DNA of 53,466 bases from an uncultured Neisseriaceae bacterium (GTDB taxonomy: Bacteria; Pseudomonadota; Gammaproteobacteria; Burkholderiales; Neisseriaceae), in NCBI GenBank assembly GCA_945267035.1, contig CALYOS010000011.1, forward strand, positions 1 through 53,466, in the 5' to 3' direction. Below the pieces are notes generated by a model. It was given only the letters and a program-made list of their open reading frames with translations, made no database searches and had not been told where the DNA came from. The number at the start of each line of letters is the position of its first letter. Position 1 is the stretch's first letter. A program made the position numbers and the translations under genes. Below are positions 29,004 to 38,138 of this stretch, piece by piece.

Positions 29004-29651
29004 TTGATTAATGGTAAACGACGATTGAATCAATTGGATATTAATAAAACTGACGAAAATAAGCTGTCGCCGGAAGCGATAATTGAAGCGGCTTTATTAA
29101 CGCAAAGTGAAGCGTTAAGCGAAATGACCCTGCGCAACTTATGTGAACCACCTTTGAGTGAGCAAGAGCTAAAGAGCATATTGACGGCACTAAAAGAGCG
29201 CTGGCATGCACGAGCTTTAAGTTTGACCTTGACAGTGGAAGGCTGGCGCTTTCAAGTAATGGGTGAAGCACTTAATCATCTGGCTAAATTGGATGTGCAA
29301 CGTACTCCGCGCTATTCGCGCGCTGTTCTGGAAACCTTAGCCATCATTGCTTATCAGCAACCTGTCACCCGTAGCGATATCGAAGCCATTCGAGGCGTCA
29401 CGGTTTCTAGTCATGTATTACAAACATTACAAGATCGAGGCTGGATAGAAATTATCGGTCAACGAGATAGTGTTGGTCGACCTAATCTATGGGCCACCAC
29501 CACAACATTTTTAAGTGATCTGCAGCTAGATGATTTAAGTCAGCTACCCCCATTAACCGAACTGGGAGAGTTAATTCTTCCAGATATCAATGATCCTGCC
29601 GTAGATGATCCTACCGCAGAAGAGCCGTTAACGAAAACGGAAGAGGTATAA
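29004..29651 (+). CDS. scpB: Segregation and condensation protein B (ScpB)
   Basis: ScpB is a kleisin-interacting winged-helix protein that works with SMC and ScpA in chromosome condensation. Two winged-helix domains are visible, with the signature TPRYSRAVLETLAIIAYQQP near residue 100 and GRPNLWATT near 168. No ATG or GTG exists near the start: an in-frame TAA at 28998 is followed by TTG codons at 29004, 29025 and 29034. One of these must be used, and 29004 gives 215 residues. scpA, often adjacent, is not in the window. The stop is one base before the rluB start. Confidence 0.92.
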   Translation: MINGKRRLNQLDINKTDENKLSPEAIIEAALLTQSEALSEMTLRNLCEPPLSEQELKSILTALKERWHARALSLTLTVEGWRFQVMGEALNHLAKLDVQRTPRYSRAVLETLAIIAYQQPVTRSDIEAIRGVTVSSHVLQTLQDRGWIEIIGQRDSVGRPNLWATTTTFLSDLQLDDLSQLPPLTELGELILPDINDPAVDDPTAEEPLTKTEEV

Positions 29652-29652
29652 A

Positions 29653-30666
29653 ATGAGCCAAAACAAGCAAAAACTCACTAAGCGTCAGCTACGAGATGGC
29701 ATCTCAGCTAAAAACCACGACAAAAGTGCTAAAAGCACAGGGAAACGTCCGCTAAAAGGTAAAAATCAGCCTGGTGCAAGCCAACAAAATATGGCACCTA
29801 AGCCGAAAATTCAAAAAGCAAAAAAACTGATTCAACGTTCACCTAATCAAGAGGTTCAGCAGCGAGCACGAAATCTCAAAGCGCAACGAATCGACCTAGA
29901 GCAGATGGAACCAGTCAGACTTCAAAAGGCTTTGGCTGCTTCAGGTGTAGGCTCAAGACGAGAAATGGAACAATGGATTTCTCAAGGTTTGGTACGAGTA
30001 AATGGTAAACCTGCTCAGTTAGGTGATCGTATTACGCCTGAAGATGAAGTTATGGTGCGAGGTTCTACCATCAATATCAAATGGCCTGATCGCCTGCCCA
30101 GAATTATTGTTTATTACAAACAAGAAGGTGAAATTGTAAGTCGTGATGATCCGCAAGGACGAGTAAGTATCTTTGATCGTCTACCTCAAACAGCCAGCAG
30201 CCGTTGGGTGGCGATAGGACGATTAGATATCAATACAAGTGGGTTATTAATTTTGACTACTTCAGGTGAGCTAGTGAATCGTTTTGCGCATCCAAGCTTT
30301 GAGGTAGAACGAGAATATGCGGTCAGAGTATTGGGCGAGCTAACAGATGAGCAAAAACAAAACTTATTGACTGGGGTAGAACTAGAAGACGGCACAGCTA
30401 AAGCGCAGCAGCTTTGGGAGCAGGGCGGTGAAGGGGTTAATCGCTGGTATAACATCATCATTAAAGAAGGCAGAAATCGTGAAGTCAGACGCCTATTCGA
30501 AAGCCAAGGACTCACTGTTAGTCGGCTCGTCCGCGTACGATTTGGTCCTATTCCACTGCCTGCGCGCTTAAAACGAGGCCAATACTATGAACTGAATGAA
30601 CTGGAAGTAGCCAGCATCATGAGCTGGGCAGGGCTACAACAACCAAGCAAAAATCGGCGTCGTTAG
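29653..30666 (+). CDS. rluB: 23S rRNA pseudouridine(2605) synthase RluB
   Basis: The enzyme isomerises a uridine in helix 89/90 of 23S rRNA. The 337-residue product has a very basic N-terminal tail of about 90 residues. An S4 RNA-binding domain follows (VRLQKALAASGVGSRREME, about 93-140), and then the catalytic domain with Asp in GRLDINTSGLLILT (near 195) and EGRNREVRRLFE (near 274). The pairing scpB-rluB is common in proteobacteria. The family has close paralogues (RluE, RluF); the S4 domain and the scpB neighbour favour RluB. GAAGAGG precedes ATG. Confidence 0.93.
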   Translation: MSQNKQKLTKRQLRDGISAKNHDKSAKSTGKRPLKGKNQPGASQQNMAPKPKIQKAKKLIQRSPNQEVQQRARNLKAQRIDLEQMEPVRLQKALAASGVGSRREMEQWISQGLVRVNGKPAQLGDRITPEDEVMVRGSTINIKWPDRLPRIIVYYKQEGEIVSRDDPQGRVSIFDRLPQTASSRWVAIGRLDINTSGLLILTTSGELVNRFAHPSFEVEREYAVRVLGELTDEQKQNLLTGVELEDGTAKAQQLWEQGGEGVNRWYNIIIKEGRNREVRRLFESQGLTVSRLVRVRFGPIPLPARLKRGQYYELNELEVASIMSWAGLQQPSKNRRR

Positions 30667-30884
30667 TTAAAAATTAAATCCGCTTAAGGTTGCCGTCAAT
30701 TGAGTTAATATTGACAAAATACTACATTTATTAAACTTAAAGCATTATTTGCTAGATAAATGTGAAATTTTGTTGATTTAAAGCATGGGGTGATTTACAT
30801 TCATCATGTATAGTAACAAAACCATGTTTAGAGGTTTTAAGGCTTTTCCCAGCCTGTTACCTATCATTTTTCAATGGAGTCATC

Positions 30885-31376
30885 ATGAATTTAACCATGA
30901 AAGAACCCGAAATTGCCCATCGCACTTTCGAATTAACTCATTTTGATGGCGCAAAGCGTACCGTCTATTGCACCGATGTTGAAACCCAGTTTCCAGATGG
31001 TTGTCTTATTACGTCTACCACTGATCTAAACGGGTATATCACTCATGCAAATGAAATATTCGTGAAAATGAGTGGCTGGGACCGTGAAGAACTGATGGGT
31101 GCTGGGCATTATATTCTGCGGCATCCTGATATGCCCAGTGTTGCCTTTAAAGATTTATGGGACACTGTTCAAACTGGGCAAAAATGGCATGGTTATGTCA
31201 AAAATTTGCGCAAGGATGGTGGATTTTACTGGGTATATGCAACCGTTATTCCGAATATCCGTGATGGTGAAATCCGCGGATATACTTCTGTAAGACGCAA
31301 ACCTTCACCAAGTAAAATTGCAGAACTCCAATCAATATATCAGGATTTAATCAAAGCAGAACGAGCGCAACGATGA
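30885..31376 (+). CDS. Stand-alone Aer-like PAS domain protein
   Basis: The 163-residue soluble protein is almost only a PAS domain of the aerotaxis-receptor type, residues about 38-140. Its hallmarks are ITHANEIFVKMSGWDREEL, the near-invariant RHPDMPSVAFKDLW, GQKWHGYVKNLRKDGG-YWV and GYTSVRRKP. In Aer this domain binds FAD and senses redox or oxygen state. There is no transmembrane helix, HAMP or chemoreceptor signalling domain, only a short C-terminal helix (145-163). It must therefore signal through a partner. Its stop overlaps the next gene's start (ATGA), pointing to the binding-protein-like product as that partner. Confidence 0.85.
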   Translation: MNLTMKEPEIAHRTFELTHFDGAKRTVYCTDVETQFPDGCLITSTTDLNGYITHANEIFVKMSGWDREELMGAGHYILRHPDMPSVAFKDLWDTVQTGQKWHGYVKNLRKDGGFYWVYATVIPNIRDGEIRGYTSVRRKPSPSKIAELQSIYQDLIKAERAQR

Positions 31377-32122
31377 CTTTAAATTTTCTAATTGCACCCG
31401 ATTTCCCGCCAGAATATTTTGCAGGCTGGCATTTTATGAATGCCCATTTACAAAAATCTCTTGGGATCAATATTCATTTGTTATTGCCGGCAAGCACAGA
31501 TGAAGAACAACAAGCTATAGATCATAATAAGGTTGATATCATCTATGCCAATCCGTTTGATGCAGCCAAACTTATTCGTGAAATGGGTTATTTGGCGGTA
31601 GCACAGCCGATCAATCGCTATGATGAAATCGTCATAGCTGCTGCACAAAACAGTAACATTAAAACACTCGCCGATATTAAAGCAGGTATGAAGGTTTTAG
31701 CCACAGAAAATTATGATGTGAAATTGTTGGCTTTACGCCTATTGGAAGCGGTTGATGCGCAAGAAAATGATTTAATCTGGGAAAAATGTGATTCCTTTAT
31801 CGCTGTCGCTAATGGGCTCATCAAAAAACGTGGAGATATAGGTTTATTCCTAGCTTCTGCCTATAAAAAACTGTCGAAAATTACGCTCAATAATCTTCAA
31901 CCACTTATTGAAAGCAAAATTAATGACTTAAACCATGTTATTTTAATTCATCCCAGACAAGTCGACCTATTGGGAATGTTACAGCAAGTTCTCTGTCAAC
32001 TGAATCAGACTAAAGAAGGGTTAGTCATATTGGAAGATCTGGGACTGGCAGATGGTTTTTCAAAGGTCAATCAAGAAGATGCGGAATTACTGATCGATAT
32101 CATTGAAACTTTACGAGATTAA
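31373..32122 (+). CDS. Cytoplasmic PhnD-type substrate-binding-protein-like protein
   Basis: The 249-residue product has the fold pattern of PhnD/SsuA-type periplasmic binding proteins: an early strand NFLIAPDFPPEYF, a VDIIYANPFDAAKLI block near residue 60, and a hinge region KTLADIKAGMKVLATEN. It has no signal peptide, lipobox or transmembrane segment, so it should stay in the cytoplasm. No permease or ATPase gene is nearby, so a transport role is unlikely. It overlaps the PAS gene by four bases and shares one terminator with it. I infer a ligand-sensing signalling pair. This is not a described system that I can name. Confidence 0.75.
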   Translation: MTLNFLIAPDFPPEYFAGWHFMNAHLQKSLGINIHLLLPASTDEEQQAIDHNKVDIIYANPFDAAKLIREMGYLAVAQPINRYDEIVIAAAQNSNIKTLADIKAGMKVLATENYDVKLLALRLLEAVDAQENDLIWEKCDSFIAVANGLIKKRGDIGLFLASAYKKLSKITLNNLQPLIESKINDLNHVILIHPRQVDLLGMLQQVLCQLNQTKEGLVILEDLGLADGFSKVNQEDAELLIDIIETLRD

Positions 32123-32160
32123 GTCGATTAGCTAACTCATTTAAGCGTATAATGATCAAT

Positions 32161-32190
32161 GCAACTTATTATCCGATAAGTTGCTTTTTT
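32161..32190 (+). terminator. Terminator of the PAS / binding-protein operon
   Basis: GCAACTTAT (32161-32169) pairs with ATAAGTTGC (32176-32184), loop of six, followed by TTTTTT. It overlaps the longest possible dusC frame, which supports the later dusC start at 32214. Confidence 0.88.
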
Positions 32191-32213
32191 GTTTGAACAG
32201 TTTATTGTATTTT

Positions 32214-33203
32214 ATGTCTTCTCAGTTGCATTTAAAATCAAGCTTTCCATTGTTGTATCTGGCACCTATGCAGGGTTTAATAGATGCCGAAATGCGCGAT
32301 TTACTAACGCGTATTGGTGGTTTCGACAGTTGTGTAACTGAATTTGTCCGCATTACCCATACGGTGCACCATCGTTCCACTTGGTTAAAACACATGCCTG
32401 AGCTAAATCATGGCAACCTAACTCAGGCGGGAACGCCCGTGATCCTACAATTACTTGGTAGCGATGCCGAAAATCTTGCTCGCAATGCCATTAAAGCCGT
32501 TGAAATAGGTGCTCAGCAAATTGACTTAAACTTTGGTTGTCCGGCACCTACCGTAAATCAACATGCAGGTGGTGCTATTTTAATGCGTGAGCCGAAACAA
32601 ATCGAACACATTGTCAGAACTGTGCGTCAAGCTCTTCCTGCACACATCACCTTAAGCGCTAAAATGCGTTTGGGATACGAGGATAAAAGTTTGGCACTTG
32701 ATTGCGCTCGCGCGATAGAAGAAGCTGGAGCGCAGTTTCTCACGGTACATGCACGGACTAAAGTGGAAGGCTACCGACCTCCAGCGCATTGGGACTGGAT
32801 CGCGCGCATAAAAAATCATATTTCTATTCCAGTGGTAGCCAATGGTGATGTTTTTTCACTGCAAGACTATCAGACTATCCGTAACATCAGCACCTGCGAT
32901 GATGTGATGCTAGGGCGCGGCGCGGTGCAGCGACCTGATTTAGCCCGACAAATCGCTGCTTACAATAATGGCAAACTGATCGAACCAATGCAATGGGAGG
33001 AATTAGCTAGCTGGATAAGGGATTTTTTTAACCTGTGTTGTAACAAAGTTCAGGCAAACAATAAATACCCTATTGCACGTTTAAAACAATGGCTCAGCAT
33101 GCTTAAACTGGCTTATCCGCAAGCTGATGACTTATTTAAGGCCATTCGCACTTCAACCACAATTGAAGACATTAACCAAATTCTACAGGTTAAATTGGGT
33201 TGA
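32214..33203 (+). CDS. dusC: tRNA-dihydrouridine synthase, DusC type
   Basis: This FMN enzyme reduces a uridine in the tRNA D-loop (U16 for DusC). The 329-residue product has the FMN-binding APMQGLIDAEMRDLLT start and the catalytic Cys in NFGCPAPTVNQHAGG (near residue 104). KMRLGY and LTVHARTKVEGYRPPAHWDW, then the phosphate-binding NGDVF and MLGRGA, complete the barrel. The ARTKVEGY segment is typical of the DusC branch. The longer frame from 32181 would begin inside the upstream terminator, so ATG at 32214 is chosen although its ribosome binding site is weak. Confidence 0.9.
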   Translation: MSSQLHLKSSFPLLYLAPMQGLIDAEMRDLLTRIGGFDSCVTEFVRITHTVHHRSTWLKHMPELNHGNLTQAGTPVILQLLGSDAENLARNAIKAVEIGAQQIDLNFGCPAPTVNQHAGGAILMREPKQIEHIVRTVRQALPAHITLSAKMRLGYEDKSLALDCARAIEEAGAQFLTVHARTKVEGYRPPAHWDWIARIKNHISIPVVANGDVFSLQDYQTIRNISTCDDVMLGRGAVQRPDLARQIAAYNNGKLIEPMQWEELASWIRDFFNLCCNKVQANNKYPIARLKQWLSMLKLAYPQADDLFKAIRTSTTIEDINQILQVKLG

Positions 33204-33381
33204 ACTAAATCAGATCATTTAACGAATATCTGTGGTGTAAGAAAACGGAAATATTTATTGCAAGTTGTATAATTCATGCATCCATGCCCCTTAGTATGCA
33301 ACTAAACCGTTATTCTATATGATATCAATCCTGATATCTCATTAGAATGAAAGTAGAATGGTGACATTTATCTTATGAATA

Positions 33382-34209
33382 ATGAGCACAGCAGGCAACA
33401 AAACTTTGGTTAATATGAATTATAAAGCTATTTACTCTGCTCAGAACAATGAATTGAAACATCTGAGCAAACTAATCAGTCAGTCACGATACCGCCAAAA
33501 AAACCAAATGGCTGTGCTCGAAGGTATTCACTTGATTGAAACCTTCTTACAGGCAGGGCACAGTCTACACAAACTTTATCTGCCTGCAGAGCGACTTACT
33601 CAATCGGCCATAGTTGGTTTAACAAAACGCGTCTCCTCCGATAAAATTGTGTTGGTGACTGAAAGCCTATTAAGCAGAATTAGTGATCTGACCGATTCTA
33701 CCGAACCCATTGCTATGGTTGCCATCAACCAAGCTCAGCATCACGACCATAATCAAGATACAGTAATATTAGAACGCGTTCAGGATCCGGGTAATGTTGG
33801 TACCATTTTGCGTTCTGCTCTCGCAGCAGGAATTAAACACATCATCCTTAGTAAAGATTGCTGTGATGTGTGGTCGCCTAAAGTTCTGCGTTCGGCGATG
33901 GGAGCGCATGCTTATTTGCACATCTATACCAGCGAAAATCTGGCTTTGTGGTTAAAAAATTATCCGCATCAATTGTACGCAACGGCACTAAGTCCCAAAG
34001 CTGCAAATCTGTATTCACTTGATCTTACTCTGCCAACAGGTTGGTTGTTTGGGAATGAAGGTCAGGGCTTAAGTGCGCAAATGTTAGAAATCGTGTCACA
34101 GCACGTCATGATTCCAATGGCTGGTCAAACTGAATCGCTGAATGTTGCCATGGCAGCAACAGTTTGTTTGTTTGAGCAGCTTCGTCAGCGTATTGCTGCG
34201 GACAAATGA
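33382..34209 (+). CDS. SpoU/TrmH-family RNA 2'-O-methyltransferase
   Basis: The 275-residue product has an N-terminal substrate-binding domain (YRQKNQMAVLEGIHLIETFL) and a C-terminal knotted SPOUT domain. The three SpoU motifs are present: DPGNVGTILRSALAAG (near 137), WLFGNEGQGLS (near 223) and IPMAGQTESLNVAMAATV (near 242), which bind S-adenosylmethionine. It methylates a ribose in rRNA or tRNA; the exact site cannot be told from sequence alone. ATG at 33382 and ATG at 33415 (MNYKAIYSA) are both possible, and neither has a good ribosome binding site. The family's usual start favours the second. Confidence 0.88.
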   Translation: MSTAGNKTLVNMNYKAIYSAQNNELKHLSKLISQSRYRQKNQMAVLEGIHLIETFLQAGHSLHKLYLPAERLTQSAIVGLTKRVSSDKIVLVTESLLSRISDLTDSTEPIAMVAINQAQHHDHNQDTVILERVQDPGNVGTILRSALAAGIKHIILSKDCCDVWSPKVLRSAMGAHAYLHIYTSENLALWLKNYPHQLYATALSPKAANLYSLDLTLPTGWLFGNEGQGLSAQMLEIVSQHVMIPMAGQTESLNVAMAATVCLFEQLRQRIAADK

Positions 34210-34267
34210 GCAGATTGATGTTATCCTGCTTTCTTTAATAAAAATGCAAACATAAGATGTTTCAGGC

Positions 34268-35848
34268 ATGAATAAACGAATTTTATCTGTAGTTAGTGCA
34301 ATTATTCTCATCATTGTGCTCGTGTTATTGGCTTTACCTTATTATTTAGGGATAAAAGCGCAAGAAAGCTTGGAAGAACAACGAGCATTGTTAGCAAAAA
34401 ATTCCTTTTTGATTATTGAAAATGATCAATATCAACGAGGCTGGTTTACCTCCACAGAAACGCTGCAGATGCGGTTTAAGCCCAGCTTTTTTGCCGGAAT
34501 ACAGCAGCAACTGCCGGATAATGTGCGTACCGTTTTACAAGAGCCGATTACGGTCGTTAACCATGTTCGTCATGGATTATTTGCTGATGGTATACGTCCG
34601 GTACGGGCTCATGTAAAGACAGAATTTAAATTCACTCCTCAAGCAGAACAAACTTTAGCGCGCTTTTTTGGGCAAGAAAAACCCTTAAAACTCGAGAACA
34701 CCATTAATCTTTCAGGTGGTGGGGTCATGCATCTGGAGGTGGCGAAATTCAATTATGAAGAATTATCTGGTATTAAAATAAACTGGCAGGGGTTAAATAC
34801 TCTTATTGACTATACCAAAGGATTCAATAGTTATAATAGCCAGACCCAAAGCCCTCAATTAGATGTAATCTTGGCGAGCAAAGGTCAATTTTCTTATCAG
34901 GATCTCAAATTAAACAGCCATACTGAAAATGGTCATACTTCCATCTCCTTGGGCAATAGTGAATTACACATTAAAAAAATGGAGTTTGAATGGAAGGACA
35001 CTGACGATACCAGTATCAGACTGGATCAGTTGGTCAATCTTGTTACTGACTTGCAGATAGGTGCGTTTATCAATCCTAATGGCGGGTCTATCCCATCTAA
35101 AATTGCCGTAGATGACCTGTTTTTCACTACCCAAACTTCGGAGCAGGACAAGTGGATCAATAGCATTGGGAAATTCGGTTTTGCCCAATTACACTACGGC
35201 AATGACGATTATGGTCCATTAAATATTGATGTTTCTGCAGAGCATCTTGATGCAGCCAGTTTAGCTGCTTTGAAAAATAAAATCACCCAGCTTTCTACCC
35301 AAAAACTGGACAATGATCAGCTACGTGAAGCGATGGTGGCAGCAGTACGTCAGGAAGGATTGGGATTATTCACTCATAATCCTTTATTCAAACTGAATAG
35401 CTTCAAATTCCAGATGCCACAAGGAATGGTGGATGTTCACGGCTATCTGACTTTCAAAGATTTGGTAGCAGGAGATTTGCAACAATTAAATCTGATGCTG
35501 GATAAAACCGAATCAGAAATGGATATCGCTTTTCCCCAAGCTTTGTTAGAGAGTATTGCCGTTAATCAGGCTCGTTCACTATTCACGGTTGATGAAAGTG
35601 AAAATAGCTCTGAAGCCTTAGAAGATATCGATCAGACTATACGTATAATGATTGATAGTGTGATAAAAACCATGCAATCTAAAGGGTTTATTTCGGTCGA
35701 AAATGGAATCATTAAAACACATCTTAAAGTGTCCAAGGGTAAACTAACGCTCAATGGTAAACCCTTTACGCTTGAGTCAGATAATGATGATCCTGACGCG
35801 CTGGAAGCTTCAGCTCAGACTGCATCGGCAGCTTCTTCTCAGCCTTAA
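34268..35848 (+). CDS. YdgA-family (DUF945) membrane-anchored periplasmic protein
   Basis: The 526-residue protein has an N-terminal anchor helix (residues 6-27, ending LPYYLGIKAQESL) and a large beta-rich periplasmic part. The start MNKRILSVVSAIILI, the segment DQYQRGWFTSTETLQMRF and the later GLFTHNPLF-x-LNSF-x-F-x-MPQG are typical of YdgA/DUF945 proteins. Their function is poorly known, and a role in the cell envelope is assumed. The C-terminal region is Ala/Asp-rich. It is monocistronic, with a strong terminator directly after it. Confidence 0.85.
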   Translation: MNKRILSVVSAIILIIVLVLLALPYYLGIKAQESLEEQRALLAKNSFLIIENDQYQRGWFTSTETLQMRFKPSFFAGIQQQLPDNVRTVLQEPITVVNHVRHGLFADGIRPVRAHVKTEFKFTPQAEQTLARFFGQEKPLKLENTINLSGGGVMHLEVAKFNYEELSGIKINWQGLNTLIDYTKGFNSYNSQTQSPQLDVILASKGQFSYQDLKLNSHTENGHTSISLGNSELHIKKMEFEWKDTDDTSIRLDQLVNLVTDLQIGAFINPNGGSIPSKIAVDDLFFTTQTSEQDKWINSIGKFGFAQLHYGNDDYGPLNIDVSAEHLDAASLAALKNKITQLSTQKLDNDQLREAMVAAVRQEGLGLFTHNPLFKLNSFKFQMPQGMVDVHGYLTFKDLVAGDLQQLNLMLDKTESEMDIAFPQALLESIAVNQARSLFTVDESENSSEALEDIDQTIRIMIDSVIKTMQSKGFISVENGIIKTHLKVSKGKLTLNGKPFTLESDNDDPDALEASAQTASAASSQP

Positions 35849-35855
35849 TTAATCT

Positions 35856-35896
35856 AAAAAAATCCCCTGCATTGTTGTGATGCAGGGGATTTTTTT
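35856..35896 (+). terminator. Terminator of the ydgA-family gene
   Basis: ATCCCCTGCAT (35862-35872) pairs with ATGCAGGGGAT (35880-35890), extended by A/T pairs and followed by six T residues. It is one of the strongest hairpins in the window. Confidence 0.93.
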
Positions 35897-36153
35897 ATTC
35901 ATATAGTGCAATGCATTAAATATTTGGCTATAAAGTTACCGGACAAACATCTATTTCCGAATCACAATGGTTTGACAATTTTTATCCTGACTATTGTAGT
36001 CAGGCTTAAACTATCTATATTTTAAATATAGTCAAATATTGAGCTTTTGCTTAAAAATCGGCTTTAAACCAACAGAGCAGTTACAAAAAGATTCTAATAA
36101 TCGATCTATTGCAACAATGCGATCATCTACAAGATTTTCAAATCATTTAGAAG

Positions 36154-38085
36154 TTATTGCCCCCTTAAAAAAATGGCATCTAAATCTTCTAGTCGTAGTT
36201 TTACCCATGTTGGTCGACCATGATTACATTGATTAGCGCGTTCAGTTTCTTCCATATCGCGTAAAAGAGCGTTCATTTCCGGTAGGGTCAACTTCCGACC
36301 AGCTCGAACCGAACCATGACAAGCCATGGTTGAAAGAATATGATTTTCTTGTTCCTGAATCACATGACTGCTGCCCAGTTGCCCTAAATCAGCCAAAATT
36401 TGTTGAAGCAAATTTTTTACATCACTTTTAATTAACATTGACGGTACGCTTTGTACCACAATATTTTCCTCTTGGATTGCTATATCTATCCCATAATCTT
36501 TCAAAACTTCAGCATATTCAGCAACTGTAGCTAATTCGTCATTGCTACCGGCAAAACTCACTGGAATCAACAGTACCTGACTGGAGACCTGTCCATTAAG
36601 TTGCCGCTGACGCTTCATTTTCTCATAATTCACTCTTTCCGCAGAGGCATGCATATCTACCAGAATTAAAGCATCTACCGTTTGAGCTAAGATATAAATA
36701 TCCAATAACTGAGCGATGGCATAACCCAATGGAGGCATAGACACATCAACCGGCATTTGCGCTTCATGATCAGAAAGCGTAGTTATTCCTCGTGAATGTT
36801 CCAAATAATCTAATTCATGATCATTCTGGCTGCTGTGATTTGCACTGGCTTGATTCTGATCAGTTGATTGATACAGCTGAGCATAAGTATCCAATGCTCT
36901 TTGACTTTCCTGCAAACTCAAGGAACTTTGTACCGGCTGACGACTCATACGGTAGGGTACAGGTGATTGTGACCCATTTTTAGATGGTGTATTGCCGGTA
37001 TGACTTGGATTAAACAAACGTTGTACCGTATCCGGCTGATTTTGCATGATGTCATTCAGCGCTTTTGCCGGCTGGGAAATTGATTCGGTCTGTGTCGCAT
37101 TGGTGCCGGCCAAGGATTTATTTAAAGTATGAAATACCAGTTGATGAATAACCTGACTGTGACGGAAACGAACCTCAGTTTTAGTTGGATGAATATTGGC
37201 ATCCACTTCAGTGGGCGGTAGATTAAGAAATAGGGCGAATACAGGGGTTTGTGCGACATGTAACACATCACTATACGCTTGTTTCACCGCATGCATGATT
37301 ACCTTGTCGCGCACAAATCTTTGATTAACAAATATAAACTGCTGATTGCTTTTTCCTTGAGCAAATGTGGGTTTGGCGATTAAACCATGCAGTCGAATCC
37401 CATCCATGCTCTCATCAACGGATAAGCTGGCTGCAACAAATTCTTCACCCATGATCGCTGCACAACGTTCAGACAATGATTGTGCTGGTAGAGAGAAAAT
37501 GACTTTATTATTATGTGATAATGTAAATGCCACTTCAGGATTGGCTAACGCCAGTCGCTCAACCATATTGCGACAGTGAGCAAATTCGGTACCGGGAGAT
37601 TTAAGAAATTGTCTTCTAGCTGGAGTGTTAAAAAACAGCTCCACTACTTCTACTGTTGTACCTGGTGCGTGAGCTGCTGCTTTCGCTGCACTTTGCTTAC
37701 CATCTTCTGCATAAACTTGCGTAGCGTGTTTCGCTTCAGCCTGACGACTGGTCAAAGTTAGGCGGCCAACTGAAGCAATACTCGCCAATCCTTCACCACG
37801 AAATCCCATACTGACGACTTTTTCCAGATCTTCCAACGAGCGGATTTTACTGGTGGCATGACGGTGTAAGGCTAGACTGACATCTTCCTCATTCATACCG
37901 ATACCATTATCAGTTACACATAATCTTTTGATCCCACCAGCTTCTAATTCAATGTCTATTTTGCTTGCGTTAGCGTCAAGACTATTCTCGATAATTTCTT
38001 TCAACGCATTGGCTGGACGTTCAATTACCTCGCCAGCAGCGATCTGATTAATCAAATGGTCAGGTAACAAATGGATTTGAGTCAT
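36154..38085 (-). CDS. mutL: DNA mismatch repair protein MutL (endonuclease type)
   Basis: The 643-residue MutL has the N-terminal GHKL ATPase with ENSLDANASKIDIE, VTDNGIGM and FRGEGLASIASV, and a Pro/Ser/Gln-rich linker. The C-terminal dimerisation domain carries DMHASAERVNYE, a close form of the DQHAx2Ex4E nicking motif, plus MACHGSVRAG and CNHGRPT, which bind metal in endonuclease MutL proteins. It can therefore be expected to nick DNA itself, as in organisms without MutH. ATG at 38085 has AAAGG upstream; a TTG at 38106 is less likely. It follows dedA by 53 bases on the same strand. Confidence 0.95.
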   Translation of the reverse strand: MTQIHLLPDHLINQIAAGEVIERPANALKEIIENSLDANASKIDIELEAGGIKRLCVTDNGIGMNEEDVSLALHRHATSKIRSLEDLEKVVSMGFRGEGLASIASVGRLTLTSRQAEAKHATQVYAEDGKQSAAKAAAHAPGTTVEVVELFFNTPARRQFLKSPGTEFAHCRNMVERLALANPEVAFTLSHNNKVIFSLPAQSLSERCAAIMGEEFVAASLSVDESMDGIRLHGLIAKPTFAQGKSNQQFIFVNQRFVRDKVIMHAVKQAYSDVLHVAQTPVFALFLNLPPTEVDANIHPTKTEVRFRHSQVIHQLVFHTLNKSLAGTNATQTESISQPAKALNDIMQNQPDTVQRLFNPSHTGNTPSKNGSQSPVPYRMSRQPVQSSLSLQESQRALDTYAQLYQSTDQNQASANHSSQNDHELDYLEHSRGITTLSDHEAQMPVDVSMPPLGYAIAQLLDIYILAQTVDALILVDMHASAERVNYEKMKRQRQLNGQVSSQVLLIPVSFAGSNDELATVAEYAEVLKDYGIDIAIQEENIVVQSVPSMLIKSDVKNLLQQILADLGQLGSSHVIQEQENHILSTMACHGSVRAGRKLTLPEMNALLRDMEETERANQCNHGRPTWVKLRLEDLDAIFLRGQ

Positions 38086-38138
38086 GGTTTTACCTTTGGT
38101 TATCAACTGCGGCTAAGCAATTAACCGTTCTATAGCAG

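Noticed and set aside
36039-36236. 65-codon plus-strand frame overlapping the 3' end of mutL
   Set aside because: Half of it is antisense to mutL and nothing in it looks like a protein family.
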